DNA of 64,000 bases, from assembly GCA_964006375.1 (NCBI GenBank), contig OZ023268.1, positions 82,967,835 to 83,031,834 of the forward strand, given 5' to 3'. Shown in pieces: positions 48,111 to 60,790 of the stretch. The translations under genes and the position numbers were made by a program. The notes under the pieces were generated by a model. That model searched no databases. It was not told where the DNA came from and was given only the letters and a program-made list of their open reading frames with translations. Numbering within the stretch: the first letter of the stretch is position 1; every line of letters begins with the position of its first letter. Origin of the DNA: Tillus elongatus. Taxonomy: Eukaryota; Arthropoda; Insecta; Coleoptera; Cleridae.

Positions 48111-48325
48111 TTAATATTGGGTGTTGCCATTTAGGGGATGTGATGGGGCTTCATTTCCAGAACGAAATGACCAATAAGAGCTGGTAAAACTTGTTAAGAT
48201 GATTTTGGGCACAGCTGGGTGCTGACCCAACCATTGAATGTATTCTGTAGTTTCATAGGCCCCCATCTTATATCGTGTTGCCTGCAGGGCTGGTGACATC
48301 TGCCCCCTGCTCTGAACGGGATGTT
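48111..48325 (-). CDS. Candidate antisense terminal exon, unknown protein
   Basis: Minus strand: a pyrimidine-rich acceptor (CTTCTTTTTATTTAG) is followed by 71 open codons ending in TAA. The translation includes QSRGQMSPALQATRYKMGAY, ETTEYIQWLGQHPAVPKI and SSYWSFRSGNEAPSHPLNGN. The composition is that of a folded protein and unlike transposon or low-complexity frames nearby. An AATAAA lies downstream. I do not recognise the family and see no upstream exon on this strand. It could be the last exon of a gene running opposite to Sec31, a retrocopy piece, or chance. Confidence 0.35.
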
Positions 48326-48616
48326 CTAAATAAAAAGAAGAGGTTTGCATCTACCCTTAATTATAACTATTTGACTAGGAGAACCGTTGTTATTTAATGG
48401 AATATATAAAATTGTATATCATCTGTGAAAACTGAAAGTTGAAAGTAAAGGAACAAGCTATAAAACTGCTATTTATAATTAAATGAGATAGGTTCTAGAA
48501 CTGATCCCTGGAAATTCCACTAGTAACATGTCCAGGTAGAGATATCAAAGCTGTGCTTAGTTACCTTGCATAACTTATAGCAGCAAATAAACTAATACTA
48601 ATTATTATGTTGACAG

Positions 48617-48846
48617 ATTCCCATACAAAACACAATTTGCAGGAGTGACTCATCAGCCAACATTACAGGGGCAAGCGCCACTACCTGGCAGTACTCCTAC
48701 ATTTAACACGGGACTGCCCAACAGTGGTAGTGCCTACGGACAAGTTTCACAGACTGTGCAGCCTGTACAGCCAGTTAGAACGTTTTCTCCAGTGCTCCCG
48801 CCTTTGACACAACCACCCAGACCATCTAGCGTCTCCTCTAACCAAG
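48617..48846 (+). CDS. Sec31: Sec31 exon (Pro-rich linker)
   Basis: Low-complexity, Pro/Gln/Thr-rich coding sequence (for example TLQGQAPLPGSTPTFNTGLP, then QTVQPVQPVRTFSPVLPPLT). It belongs to the unstructured linker that in COPII contacts Sec23. Acceptor TTGACAG after a 4.2-kb intron, donor G|GTAAGT. Phases 2 in and 1 out fit both neighbours. Residue identity to other Sec31 proteins is low here, so the call rests on frame, phase and composition. Confidence 0.88.
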
Positions 48847-49120
48847 GTAAGTATAAATATGTGAAATATGCACAAACACACCTTGCTGTCATTTATGTAG
48901 ACGTTTGTTTTGTCAAAATACTGTATAGATAAGGATATAAAACTATACAAGGTGGATACATAATATAAACTTTTCTTTTTTAACCATAGATAAATTGTTC
49001 TATCAATCATGTGACACAAATAAAACTGTGTTTATTGCAACTTTCTGAGAAGCCAGAAGTCATTTTCTGTATATGCTTGTTGTAACATCTGGTTAATTTT
49101 AACATAACCTTTACAAATAG

Positions 49121-49674
49121 GGTCATCAGGAGGTCTGCCATCAAGAAAATATGTTTTGGATCCATCAGTCTCATCTTCACCATATGGTTCGAATCTAATG
49201 CAACCAAATCAGTATCAACATATGTCAAGTGTACCGACTTATCAATCCACCAACTTCCAGCCATTACAGGGAGCACCAATGGCACCCACAGCGCCAGCTT
49301 CATCAATACAACAATCAAATATGTTCAGCCCACCATCGTTCACAGCACAACCAACATCCATGGCACCCCCACCATCCATGGCAGCCCCATCTCCTATGGT
49401 ACCACCACCACCTATCTCAGCGGTACCACCTCTTCCACTGACTTCAAGGTTCTCTCGTGCTGGAAGTAGAACACAGTCATTCAGCGAGACAGACGGGCTG
49501 CCAGATGGTTACAGTGGTACTGGACAATTGCCATATAGTCAAGGCATCGGTGATGGATATATTAATGGAAAGCTGGAACAGGCTCAAAGTGCTCTCAATG
49601 CCTTCAATGCAATGAATAATGCTCCATCTGGTTGGAACGACCCACCGATATGCAACAGAACTAGAGTACCACAG
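49121..49674 (+). CDS. Sec31: Sec31 exon (Pro-rich linker, WNDPP motif)
   Basis: Longest exon (554 nt). A Pro/Ser/Met-rich run (for example MAPPPSMAAPSPMVPPPPIS) is followed by a conserved end, APSGWNDPPICNRTRVPQ. The WNDPP box is a recognised conserved island in the otherwise variable linker of animal Sec31. Acceptor ACAAATAG, donor CAG|GTTAGT, phase 1 in and 0 out. The overlapping His-rich frame at 49229-49441 is a shadow. Confidence 0.93.
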
Positions 49675-49950
49675 GTTAGTTAATTGTTTTTGAGGTTCTG
49701 CTCTTTTTGTTGCAAATACAACATGATAATGTTGTCCCCCTAGACAAACTTGTCGCCTTATTTAAATATGTTTTTCTGCGGCGAAATGTATCATAGGTTG
49801 TGCTATCTGTAGTTTATTTCATTTAACGGGGAAGTAGTCTTAAATAAATGTTACAAACTTTTTCGGAATTGTTGTTGATCCCCTAAAGCATATTTTGCTT
49901 TACTCAGTGAACCAATATATGAAAACAACATTTACACTGTATTATTATTG

Positions 49951-49953
<3 letters not shown>

Positions 49954-50039
<86 letters not shown>
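49954..50039. repeat. (TA)n microsatellite with ATT repeats
   Basis: About 85 bp of TA followed by ATT repeats directly before a hAT-like terminus. Confidence 0.95.
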
Positions 50040-50043
<4 letters not shown>

Positions 50044-50284
50044 TTATTATTATTATTAGAGGTGTGCGAACCCATGTTTTTCTCGAACCGAACTATGCAC
50101 GAACCCAACCAAATATTGCTTCGAACTTTGAACCTCTGAAATAGTATGTCTAAGGTTCACACTCCAACATTGAACTTCTTAAAAATTCAAATTCGAACTA
50201 ACCGAAATGTTTGCTTGTTTATATATCATTTCCTTAAAAACACAATTTTGCTATACTGGACCATACATTGGTATGTAGAATATA

Positions 50285-52205
50285 TCTATCTATCATCTGC
50301 ATAGAGAGACACTGCATCAGATAAAACACTTTCTGGAAGATCATTTGTATATACAATGAAGAGGAGAGGCCCCAACAGCGAACCCTGAGGTATACCACAG
50401 ATTTGTCGCTCCCAGCTTTAGTACTGTTCGCTTAGCTTCACTCTTTGGTAGCGGTTGGTAATGTATGACTTCATCAGTCTCAGTGGCAAACCCCTAATAC
50501 CATAGTGTTCCAATTTGGTTAGCAATTTTTCCTGTGATACTGTGTCAAATGCCTTACGTAAATCACACTTTATACATTGTGCCATATTACCAGAGTCCAG
50601 CGCTTCGCTTAATTTAATATTGTGTTTAGCAGTGCTGTGACTGTTGATTTACCAACTCGAAAGCCATCAAGTGCCTCATTGAGAAAACCTTTTCCTTTTA
50701 AATATTCTTGAAGCTGTTGCTTTATTATGTACTCAAATATTTTTGAAAGTGCTGGGGAAATGGAAATAGGTCTAAAATTATCCAGCAGGTCAACAATCAC
50801 CACCCTTATATACCATAATTACATCTGCTTCCTTAAGTTTTTCTGGAAACAGGCCAGACTGCATACATTTATTTACTATAGATTATTTATTCCATAACAG
50901 CCTGGCGTTATTTTGGCTTTCAAGCACATACTACTCTCCAAACTTCCAGTGATGTCACCTCCTGCAAATAAAATGAATTCATTGTATTTATACTTTAGCT
51001 GTTAAAATATGTTTGTGGTACCAAGTCATTCCCGTTTATTTGTGCTAAAATATTTTTACCTAAATTAGCAAAATATTTATTACATGTTTCTGGTGTGAGC
51101 GAAGGTAACTGTTGTAACGGTAACCTTGTGTTTCCCTTATAATCTTCCATGCAGCTTTTTGCTTGTCTTCCGCTTGCTGATTAGTCATAACAACTCCTTC
51201 AGACTTTGCCTCTCTAATTTTGTTGCCGTAGCAGTCTCCGTCGGTTTGATATGCCGTTAATGACTCGTTATCTCTTTTAACCAACCATACTGTGTGGAGT
51301 GCATCCAGCCTGTTTTTAATACATTTTAATTCATTAGTGTACCAATTTACATTTAGTGTTTGAATCTTTATCCTAGATTTTCGTTCAGGAAAATATTTGT
51401 TGTAGCACATACGGAAAAATTCACGAAATCTGGAGAAATTTGTTTGTGGATCACTGCCTGCAAAATAGGCCTCCCAATCAACAGAACTCATATGAACCAT
51501 GAAACGTTTCAAGTTTTTTTCAGTAAAGTATCTTTTATAGGTTTCTCTAAAACTTTTGTCTGTTAACCTGTTTTTTTGTAGGTAAGCACCTGTCCAAAAT
51601 GGCCAGAGATGTGTAAATTTTGTGTTTCAGTTTTTAGCTACTGCTTTGAGATATCTGTAAATATATTATCCAAGCATTTGGAACTGGTATTTGTAAAATG
51701 TGTTGGTTCTTCAAATAAATGACAAATATTAAAAGATTGAATCATTTTTAGAAGCTTCTTTTTTGATGATGAATTATCAGTGTTTCCAAAATCTTGGTTC
51801 CAATCACCGGCTATGATTATATTACTTAAAACCTTTAGTCAGCTTTAACAGTGTACTCTCTAATTTTTCTCCAAAAATATCAATATTACCCATTGGCGAT
51901 CTGTATACTGCTAAAATTATACAGTTTACCATCTTGATGTAAATAGCACATATTTCATAATGTTTTCCTAATGAAGTTTCTAAGTAATTATCTATATTTT
52001 GAAGCTGTATATTCTTTCTTACCGTTGTAAGCATTCCACCATGCTCAAATCTATTACGGGAAAAGTATTTGGCAATTTCAAATTCTCTAAAAGTTACATG
52101 CTTTAATGCAGTCTTCACTAATCAGTGTTCTCTTACACAAACATCTTGAATGTCACGAGATTTCAGGAATAGCTCCAATTCGTCCACTTTCCTGCTGATT
52201 GACTA
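50285..52205 (-). pseudogene. LINE fragment: endonuclease to RT palm
   Basis: Minus strand: endonuclease (52118-51822; RFEHGGMLTTVRKNIQLQ, CIILAVYRSPMGNIDIF, then AGDWNQDFGN), linker (51512-51060; WYTNELKCIKNRLDALHTVW), RT (50803-50609; NFRPISISPALSKIFEYII, DGFRVGKSTVTALLNTI), then a frame with GIPQGSLLGPLLFIVYTND and LYADD at about 50296. The copy stops abruptly just past the YADD box, so it lacks its 3' end. Confidence 0.85.
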
Positions 52206-52470
52206 AATAATATTCAAGTTAAGTACAACCAAGAGAGGAGCATGATGTCCATGTGTGTAAGATATTAGATGGTTATCTGTGGAACTAAGTAAGAGGGTTA
52301 ACTGATAGTTATATAATAACCACTTGAAATTTTGACTGTGTATTCGTTGATAATATTTAATTTTGTTTTGGCTCATTGTTAAATAAAGCATATTCAACCT
52401 AGTATTTCCAGAAGGCAATCTTCAATTATCGACATAAATTCTGAAACATTACATATTACATTACCGATTG

Positions 52471-52636
52471 TAAGACTATATTGGGGTAGAAATGGGCCAG
52501 GGCTGACAATTTTCTAAATTGTTAGTTAGTTGTATACAGTCTCTATTTTTTAACACTTTGTGTTATTTGGAGCTGGCGTGATAACATACTACTTGGTTCC
52601 GCAACTAGGTGGCAGCACGTCCACCACTCACTTAGT
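52471..52636 (+). mobile_element. 166-bp insert with 11-bp TSD
   Basis: 52460-52470 and 52637-52647 are identical (ATTACCGATTG). The uninterrupted relative near 23895 has a single TTACCGATC at this place. The insert has no TIR, A tail or ORF. A partial inverted copy occupies 1-120. SINE-like or a very short DNA element. Confidence 0.82.
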
Positions 52637-52700
52637 ATTACCGATTGCTTTTAAACATTGCCATCATAATGTTGTAACCAAAGAATGCCTGGAGATCTTA

Positions 52701-52816
<116 letters not shown>

Positions 52817-53369
52817 GGTTGTCTGTGATTATTAAATGGCTCTGTCAGGTCTCAATGTGTTTCACCAACTGTCAAAAATACGCATTAGTGAAATTTCCTC
52901 AAATTAGCTACCAACTCACTGTGGCTGATACAGAGTTTAAAGCACCGCTACAGACTTAATGGGGCTGCTACTGGGTTACAACTTCGCTACCTTCGGCAGC
53001 TTTCGATGCCTGTTATGTTTAATATTAAAGTATTTTTGAACAACGAATTTCGAACTATTTTGGAGAATTACATATTTTGTACTTCGAAATTCTTCAACAT
53101 CGCCGGCACATACAAATTTTCCAACCGAAGGTTCGGTTCAGGTTCTGGTTTGGTTCGACATTTCAAAGCATCGCACACCTTTAATATTTATAGTATACAC
53201 TATTTTACAAATCATAAATTATGGAAATACATTTTGTGGATAAAAATTTCATCTTAGTAGGCATTTATACTCTTAAGTGGAAGTGAAGCAGACTTTTTAG
53301 ACATGAGTCATTATAATTAAAATTTTTAGAGACTGCGTAAGAAACAGTTATTACCTTGTGGAGTCAATT

Positions 53370-54440
53370 CAACAAGTTTGGAAATGTGGAGTTTCTAATT
53401 AAATTTCGTGAGCTAAAGTAAACTACTTCCAGAGGGTTGAAAGGGAGATTATGTCTAATCCTAAACAGTTTTGGAACTGTTCTTCTAGGCGCCATCAAAA
53501 TGTTTCTATTAATAATTCATCTAATCAGCAACAGGCACTGGATAGCTTTGCATCCTATTTAGCAAAATGTTCTGGTTGCTCCTCCATGTCTTCACCAATA
53601 GTCCCTTGGCTTCAAATGACATCACAGTGTTTTTTGTCGATGACTTGACAGATGTTGAAATCATTACAGCTGCTAAGAGAATTAAGGCTAACATGTCCTG
53701 TGGAACCGATCTAGTTCCGGGCTACTTGGTCCTAACTGCTTATGTGTTTTCTTGACTCTGCTTAAGAAAAAGTTTTAATTATTAATCTGGCACATTCTGT
53801 ACTATTTGGGTTGGAGGCTGTCAGGAGGTTTTGTTGTCTTCAAGGCGGAAGATAATAGTGATCCATCAAACTGTCGACCAATAGCCACAACTATCTGTCT
53901 TCTGTAAGATTTTCAGCCCTGCCTTTTTCAGCGAATATTGTTTCACATCAGAAACAGACTCTTCATTTCTCAGCATGGTTTCATTCCGGGGAGATCAATT
54001 GTGACGAATTTAGTTGACATTAAACAGTTCATTGCATTCACTCTTAACCGCACTTTACAAGTTGGTGTTGTGTATACTAATCTAAGGCCTTCGATTTTCT
54101 AAATCATTCTCTTCTAATTGATCAGATCTTACCTGAATGGAAGGAGGCAATATGTGGAGGCCAGTGGCTTCAAATCTAACATCTATAAGATAACTTTGGG
54201 AGTGCCGCAGGGTTCCATATTTGGTCCACTACTGTTTAATATATTTACCGATTCTATTCAACATGTTTTACATATTTCATACATACACATACATACATAT
54301 GCAGATGACATTCAGATTTTTGCATGCGTTTCGAGTGTTGATAACTTGTTGGAGCTTTCGAAATGTCTTCAGGTCCTTGATGAATGGTGTTGTCGGAATA
54401 ATCTTTATATAAATGTTTCTAGATTTAGATTACATTTATT
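53370..54440 (+). pseudogene. Jockey-type LINE fragment, decayed
   Basis: Same lineage as 8155-10645: SNPKQFWNCSSRRHQNVSIN, IITAAKRIKANMSCGTDLVP, a QHGFIPG-type block near 53965, SYLNGRRQYVEASGF, GVPQGSIFGPLLFNIFTDS, YADDIQIFACVSSVDN. Many stops, shifts and small deletions. The 3' end is missing. Confidence 0.85.
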
Positions 54441-54689
54441 GTGAGTGGGCTATTCCAGTCCCTCCACCACAACCTTAGGTCTATTGTGGCTCACATCTAA
54501 TTATTTAAATTTCACCCATCAATTCCAGCTCCCTGCGGGAGTCGATCTTTTCTTGAGGGTGAAAGTTTGTTTGGTAGGTGTACTGCCACCTGAGGGAAGT
54601 CACTTGCCCACTTCGAAGCTCAAATATGTGTCAAATTTAATCATTCACAAAGAGAACGTCACACTTCCAGTTGTATGCATAAAACAAAT

Positions 54690-54816
54690 TTCTCATGTGA
54701 TGGCTTATTTTATGAATGCTGAAATGGCTAATATGGTTTTTGTGTACCGCATGGCTGGAGGAAATTTATCTGGGGCAAGACACATTTACCGAGAAAGGTA
54801 TCCACAGCCTACTTAA
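54690..54816 (+). pseudogene. Transposase N-terminal HTH fragment (DUF4817-like)
   Basis: Reads MNAEMANMVFVYRMAGGNLS and then GARHIYRERYPQP before a stop. The pattern resembles the N-terminal helix-turn-helix of insect Tc1/mariner-type transposases (N.EYADM...Y....GNA..A...Y.ERYP). Only this segment is present. Upstream 54440-54690 is open but unrecognised. Confidence 0.6.
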
Positions 54817-54989
54817 TGTAATTAAATCGGTTTGCATAGTTTGCAAGTGCAGTGCTTTAAATTTTAAAAATTAAATTTGCCATGAAATGTTGACAGTTGA
54901 TAGGCAAAAATGTCAAGAGTTGATTTTTGTTTAGCATTAAATTCTCCATCCAAAAATGTAACTTTGTTTTCTCCTTCTATTTTGGAAAA

Positions 54990-55107
54990 TGACGTATTTT
55001 GAACTTTGAACTAATTAACATCGCCTGGCACATAAAAGTTTTTGACCGAAGGTTCGTTTCGAGTTCGGGTTTGGTTCGAAATTTTGAAGCTTTGCACACC
55101 CTCATTA
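54990..55107 (+). repeat. Right end of a TAGAGGTGTGC hAT-like element
   Basis: TTTGAACTAATTAACATCGC, then ACCGAAGGTTCG and GGGTTTGGTTCG, ending TTTGCACACCCTCA; aligns with 24230-24340. No left end nearby. Confidence 0.75.
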
Positions 55108-56610
55108 TATTACTATTACTATAATAAGGACACCACAGGGGTGTAAAATGTTATAAACCTATAATTATCAGTGTTCACACAGATACATAAAAAAAATTAG
55201 AAATTTTAAAGTTGATTTATAACCTATCTCCTAAATGTGGATAGAGTCAAACACATATTATATGAAACGGCTAATTATTGGTTTTATCTAATACCTAATA
55301 TTAATGTTTAATTTTGTTACTTTGTCAAGTATGCTCAGACTGGTATAATGTCTGCCGAACATGCTGGTACAAGAAAATGGAAGAATAAATCAAGCAAACA
55401 GGTATCAGAGTTTGTTGTTTTATAATTTGTGATGCAAGATTGGTTTTGCTTAGCAAAGTTACAAAACCACATAAGTGTGGAACATCGTTTTTGCAAATGA
55501 CTAACATTTATATATTTATTAATTATCAAGCATATTAGGGCAGATCCCTATGATCTACCGCTGATCTGCTTGTAGATATTTTACAGTTATATATTTTTAT
55601 ACTTCAATGCTAGGTGTTTATTGAGACAGACAGTAATTAAATTAGAGGAGCTTAAGTGAAGAAATTACACTGTATCAATTGGAAATTGGAGGAGTCCTTG
55701 TCATACACATGGAGGTAGATGGGTAAACAAATGACAGAGAAATCATCGGAGCAGCGTTGACGGTGGCAGCAGAAACTGGGCGGCCTACTTAAACGCGTGC
55801 AAAGCTGATTCTCTCTCGGTCGGCTAACAGACACCACTGCAGCAAGAACTGCTCTACCTCTCGAGTCAGTGTTTAACAGCGATGTTTAGGAGAGTTTTCT
55901 ATCAGGCCAGAAAGTGAAACATAACTTCCGCAGAGCATGTACGCCTAGTCTAGTTATCGTGCAAGTGCTGCAAATAATGTGAGTTTGGTTTAGCGATTGT
56001 AACATCCCGTTTAAAAGAAAAATGAATTGAACAGTGAGTCTTTAATAAACCTTTTAATGCAGCGGCAAGTTGTTGACGGCAATTCTTTGTGGTAATTGCA
56101 AGATTCAAGTAAACGAGTTTTCAATTTCAGTTTCCGATTCAAGTGTAGCTTTATGTCCGATTTTTCTGTATACGTTCAAACATACCTTCGTGTCTGAGTT
56201 GACCATTAAAATATAGCTTTGCATTCAAGTTTACATCTAGTTTCAAGTTCAAGTTTCAACCCAGTGCCTACCTAACCTCTTGAATGTACATTGCACATAC
56301 TCTCTTCCTGTCTCCACATCTGCAAGCATTTTCTACCAGTTACCATTTCCTTTCTTGGGGAAATTAAGCGCCTATGGTAAGCGCTAAATGTTTCTACATT
56401 CCGTCATCTGGCAAATAAATACCTGTGGGGCCTCAGGTGAAGGCCCGAGATCAGCCTGGAACAGCTGGAAGTGCCAGTGCACTGCATATGAGTCATTTAC
56501 AACTTTTTCGAGTGATTCTTTTTAAGACTTTAGACAGACATAAACTTTTCTACATCCATAAAATTTCTCATTAAGTTGCAACATAAATTTTAAGTCAGTC
56601 AAAATTAAAA
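55108..56610. other. Intron sequence, nothing firmly recognised
   Basis: 55640-56480 is less AT-rich and includes CCTGTGGGGCCTCAGGTGAAG, but no ORF, LTR ends or repeat partner could be established. Confidence 0.4.
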
Positions 56611-58079
<1,469 letters not shown>

Positions 58080-59105
58080 AAGGTGCTTTTTCAGATCCTA
58101 TTTGAATAGCAGGCTAAATTTTGTCTCCTATGGTGTTTTTGACTCCGTTTGTTATTACACAACTTCAGGTGTCCATCAAGGATCCAACCTCAGGCCTTTA
58201 CTCTTACCTTTCACTAACGTCCAGAGCCTTGTTTTGCGGGCCAATCGCCTTCTTTTTGCTGATGATCTTAAAATGTATTCTTCTACAAGTGGAGTTAATG
58301 ATTGTGTACAGCTTCAATGAGCAGTACATAGAGTTGACGAGTGATCTGTTGATAATAGACTGTACTTGAATTTGTTAAAAGTGTAGGGTGGTCTCATATT
58401 CAAAGAGAATATCTTGTAGGTACCGAATATCATTACAATATCGATGGCTTATTAATCCCTAGATGTAGCAGCAAAAAGATCTAGGTATTACCTTTGACAA
58501 CAAATTATCTTTCAACTTATAAATAGAGGAAGTTGTAAGTTCAGCCCTTTGTATGCTTGGCTTCATAATTAGAAGCTGTAGTGATTCCCGCAATAAAAGG
58601 ATACCTAAAACTTTATTTTTCACTTGTGCATACTAGACTCGAATATGGAGCACTAATATTATACTTCTCAAAAGTGTTGCCTTGAGTTAGTCCAGAGGAG
58701 GTTTCTGAAATTTTGGAGATTTAAAGCTGCAAGGGAATATTCTCTTCGTGGATTTAATCATTTGATACTGCTTTAGGTGTGCATTGTTGATAGTCTTCAG
58801 TCTCTTAGAAAAGTTGCTTCTATAAGGTTCCTTTATAAGCTTTTAAGTAATTTGCTTAATTGCTCAGAACTGCTTTGATAGATTAAATTTCTTGTGTGAT
58901 TCTGTTCCTAGTCCTTTCAGTTTTAAAATAACTGCTAATTAATGACTGTACTAATGCAAAACATTTGTAAATTTCTTCGCCTTTTAATTGGGTGTAAGCC
59001 TGGTGAGCATCAACCAAAGGTTGCAGTGCTATCGGGGCGGCAAGGCCGCAGACGAGCCCTGAGGGAAAAAAAGCCTGGTGAGCAATAAAGTGATAAATAA
59101 ATAAC
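58080..59105 (+). pseudogene. LINE RT-thumb fragment with 3' UTR
   Basis: Reads YYTTSGVHQGSNLRPLL, RLLFADDLKMYSSTSGVND, then, with many stops and shifts, a thumb (LIIRSC, LVHTRLEYGAL, FLKFWRFKA). The 3' UTR (58905-59105) ends GAGCAATAAAGTGATAAATA, the same tail as 46445-46490. Same family as 25745-26330. Confidence 0.82.
59010..59071 (+). mobile_element. Tiny GC-rich A-tailed insert (SINE-like)
   Basis: Sequence runs CAACCAAAGGTTGCAGTGC, TATCGGGGCGGCAAGGCC, GCAGACGAGCCCTGAGGG and seven A. 58997-59009 and 59072-59084 are identical (AGCCTGGTGAGCA). The core matches the inverted insert at 25982-26032. Confidence 0.82.
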
Positions 59106-59198
59106 TTAAACAAAAATACAAGAGACAACTTGTCCATTGTGTACTAAATTAATTTAAAAAAAGTATGTATGTAATTATAATAATAAATAAAAGAGACA

Positions 59199-60152
59199 GT
59201 GAGTAGCCCTCAAAGAGTGGAGTTCGGTGTTCCTCAGGGAACAATTTTGGGTCCCTTGCTTTTTAATATATATATTAATGACCTCTTTAAATTGCGCTGT
59301 GTGGGCAAAGTAGTGGGGTACGCGGATGATACTGCTATTTTCTATACGGCAGACAGTTGGTGTTCTCTAAAAAAACTAGTTGAGAGGGATCTTGAGGTGA
59401 TTATGGCATGGTTTTCTGATAGATGGTTGACCGTGAACGTTTCAAAAACCGTGTTTGTCCCTTTCTCATCTTACGTCCGCTGTTTGCCCTCTTATGATGC
59501 GATCAGTGTTGGTAGTGATTTGGCAATACGAAAGGTGAACAAAGTATCATATCTGGGACTAGATATAGATTGCCATATGAGATGGGATTTCCATATTCAA
59601 AGATTGATTAAAAAACTTAGGGTATTGCTGTACAAATTGAGATTTATTAAGGAAATGTTGGATAATAAACATCTGCGTATTGTATATCATGCATTGGTTG
59701 AAAGTGTTCTACGTTACGGCATACTAGCCTGGGGCGGTGCGTGTGAGTCCCATCTCAGATTCCTCCAAAGTACCCAAAACCGTATTGTTAAGGTGATACA
59801 TGGTAAAGATTATGCTTACCCTAGTGATCGTCTGTACAAGGACACTTGCTTGATGGATATTAGGGAGCTATTTTACTTTACGGTTGCAAACACTCAGCAT
59901 GCTCAGCGAGAGAGTCTTACAATAATAGAGCACTCACATTTTACTAGACATAGCACACACTCTTTTAAAACGCAAAAGGTGAGGAAGGCAGTTGCGCAGA
60001 GATCGTTTGCTTACCTATGTGTAAGGGTTTATAATTCGGTGCCTCCTGAAATAAGAGAACACACTTCTTTGAATTTATTTAAGAAACGATTAAAGAGCTG
60101 GATTTTTCATACCCCTAGAAGTGTCATTCACTCTTTGTTTAGAAGAAATTGA
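59199..60152 (+). CDS. LINE RT C-terminal half, open frame
   Basis: 317 codons without interruption: FGVPQGTILGPLLFNIYIND, VGYADDTAIFYTADSW (catalytic YADD), a thumb with VSYLGLDIDCHMRWDFHIQR, and a C-terminus with AQRSFAYLCVRVYNSVPPEI. The true ORF start is lost by 5' truncation; the first codons are arbitrary. Without endonuclease and fingers it is inactive, but the open frame argues for a recent insertion. Confidence 0.85.
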   Translation: MSSPQRVEFGVPQGTILGPLLFNIYINDLFKLRCVGKVVGYADDTAIFYTADSWCSLKKLVERDLEVIMAWFSDRWLTVNVSKTVFVPFSSYVRCLPSYDAISVGSDLAIRKVNKVSYLGLDIDCHMRWDFHIQRLIKKLRVLLYKLRFIKEMLDNKHLRIVYHALVESVLRYGILAWGGACESHLRFLQSTQNRIVKVIHGKDYAYPSDRLYKDTCLMDIRELFYFTVANTQHAQRESLTIIEHSHFTRHSTHSFKTQKVRKAVAQRSFAYLCVRVYNSVPPEIREHTSLNLFKKRLKSWIFHTPRSVIHSLFRRN

Positions 60153-60530
60153 CGCGCTGGTTCCAGCATGAGTCGGTGGTTTTGTGTGTGTGCGGGCGTG
60201 TGTGCGCCTGGAGGTGTGTGTGGTTGGTCGCGTGAGTGTCGGTGTTTCTCTGCTTCTTTGTTTGTTTTTTTTTTGAGTGGAGAGAGAACAGTGTGTTTAA
60301 ACTGGGGACGGGCAGGTCGGAGTGGATATCTGTATTGAGGCATGTATACTGTGATTGGAGACTGGAAACTTAGTTTGTTTTTTTAGATGTTGGTATTTTA
60401 AAGTGCATATATGCTTTTTTTGTTTTTGTGTAGCAGATGCGTTACGATGTTTTTAATTAATGACTTCTTTGAAGGGAAGCATATGGTAGAAATGATAAAA
60501 AAATGTGTTTTTTGTGTAGTTTTGTTTTTG

Positions 60531-60734
60531 CTATACTGCCAACAAGTCTTTGACTTAGGCAGTTTTTTTTCTCTCCATTTGTTGGGGGAGATTTTTTGTT
60601 TGTTTGTGTAAAGTGTGCATTATTGTATTTAACTATACTGCCAACAAGTCTTTGACTTAGGCAGTTTTTTTCTCTACATTTATTGGGAGAGATATTTTTT
60701 TGTGTGTGAATTTTTCATTATTGTATGTTTACTT
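60531..60734 (+). repeat. ~102-bp tandem duplication in LINE 3' UTR
   Basis: CTATACTGCCAACAAGTCTT recurs at 60531 and 60633, each followed by TGACTTAGGCAGTTTTTTT and a TTGGG(G)GAGA stretch. Confidence 0.9.
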
Positions 60735-60790
60735 GTATTTTCTCTATGGAGGGAAACCTCAATAAATGTGTATTATTATTATTATATTAT

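Larger units (their letters stand above)
59195..60790 (+). mobile_element. 5'-truncated CR1/Jockey-type LINE
   Basis: Starts just before the RT palm and ends with CTCAATAAATGTGTATTATT and further ATT repeats. The 3' UTR has a GT-rich segment (60180-60240), as in the 2.8-8.2-kb LINE, and a ~102-bp tandem duplication (60531-60734). It is a relative of that LINE, not a copy. Confidence 0.88.

Noticed and set aside
49229..49441. His/Gln-rich 70-codon frame
   Set aside because: Alternate frame of the Pro-rich Sec31 exon.
55640..56480. Possible LTR around TGTAACATCCC
   Set aside because: No matching CA-type end or flanking duplication could be found.
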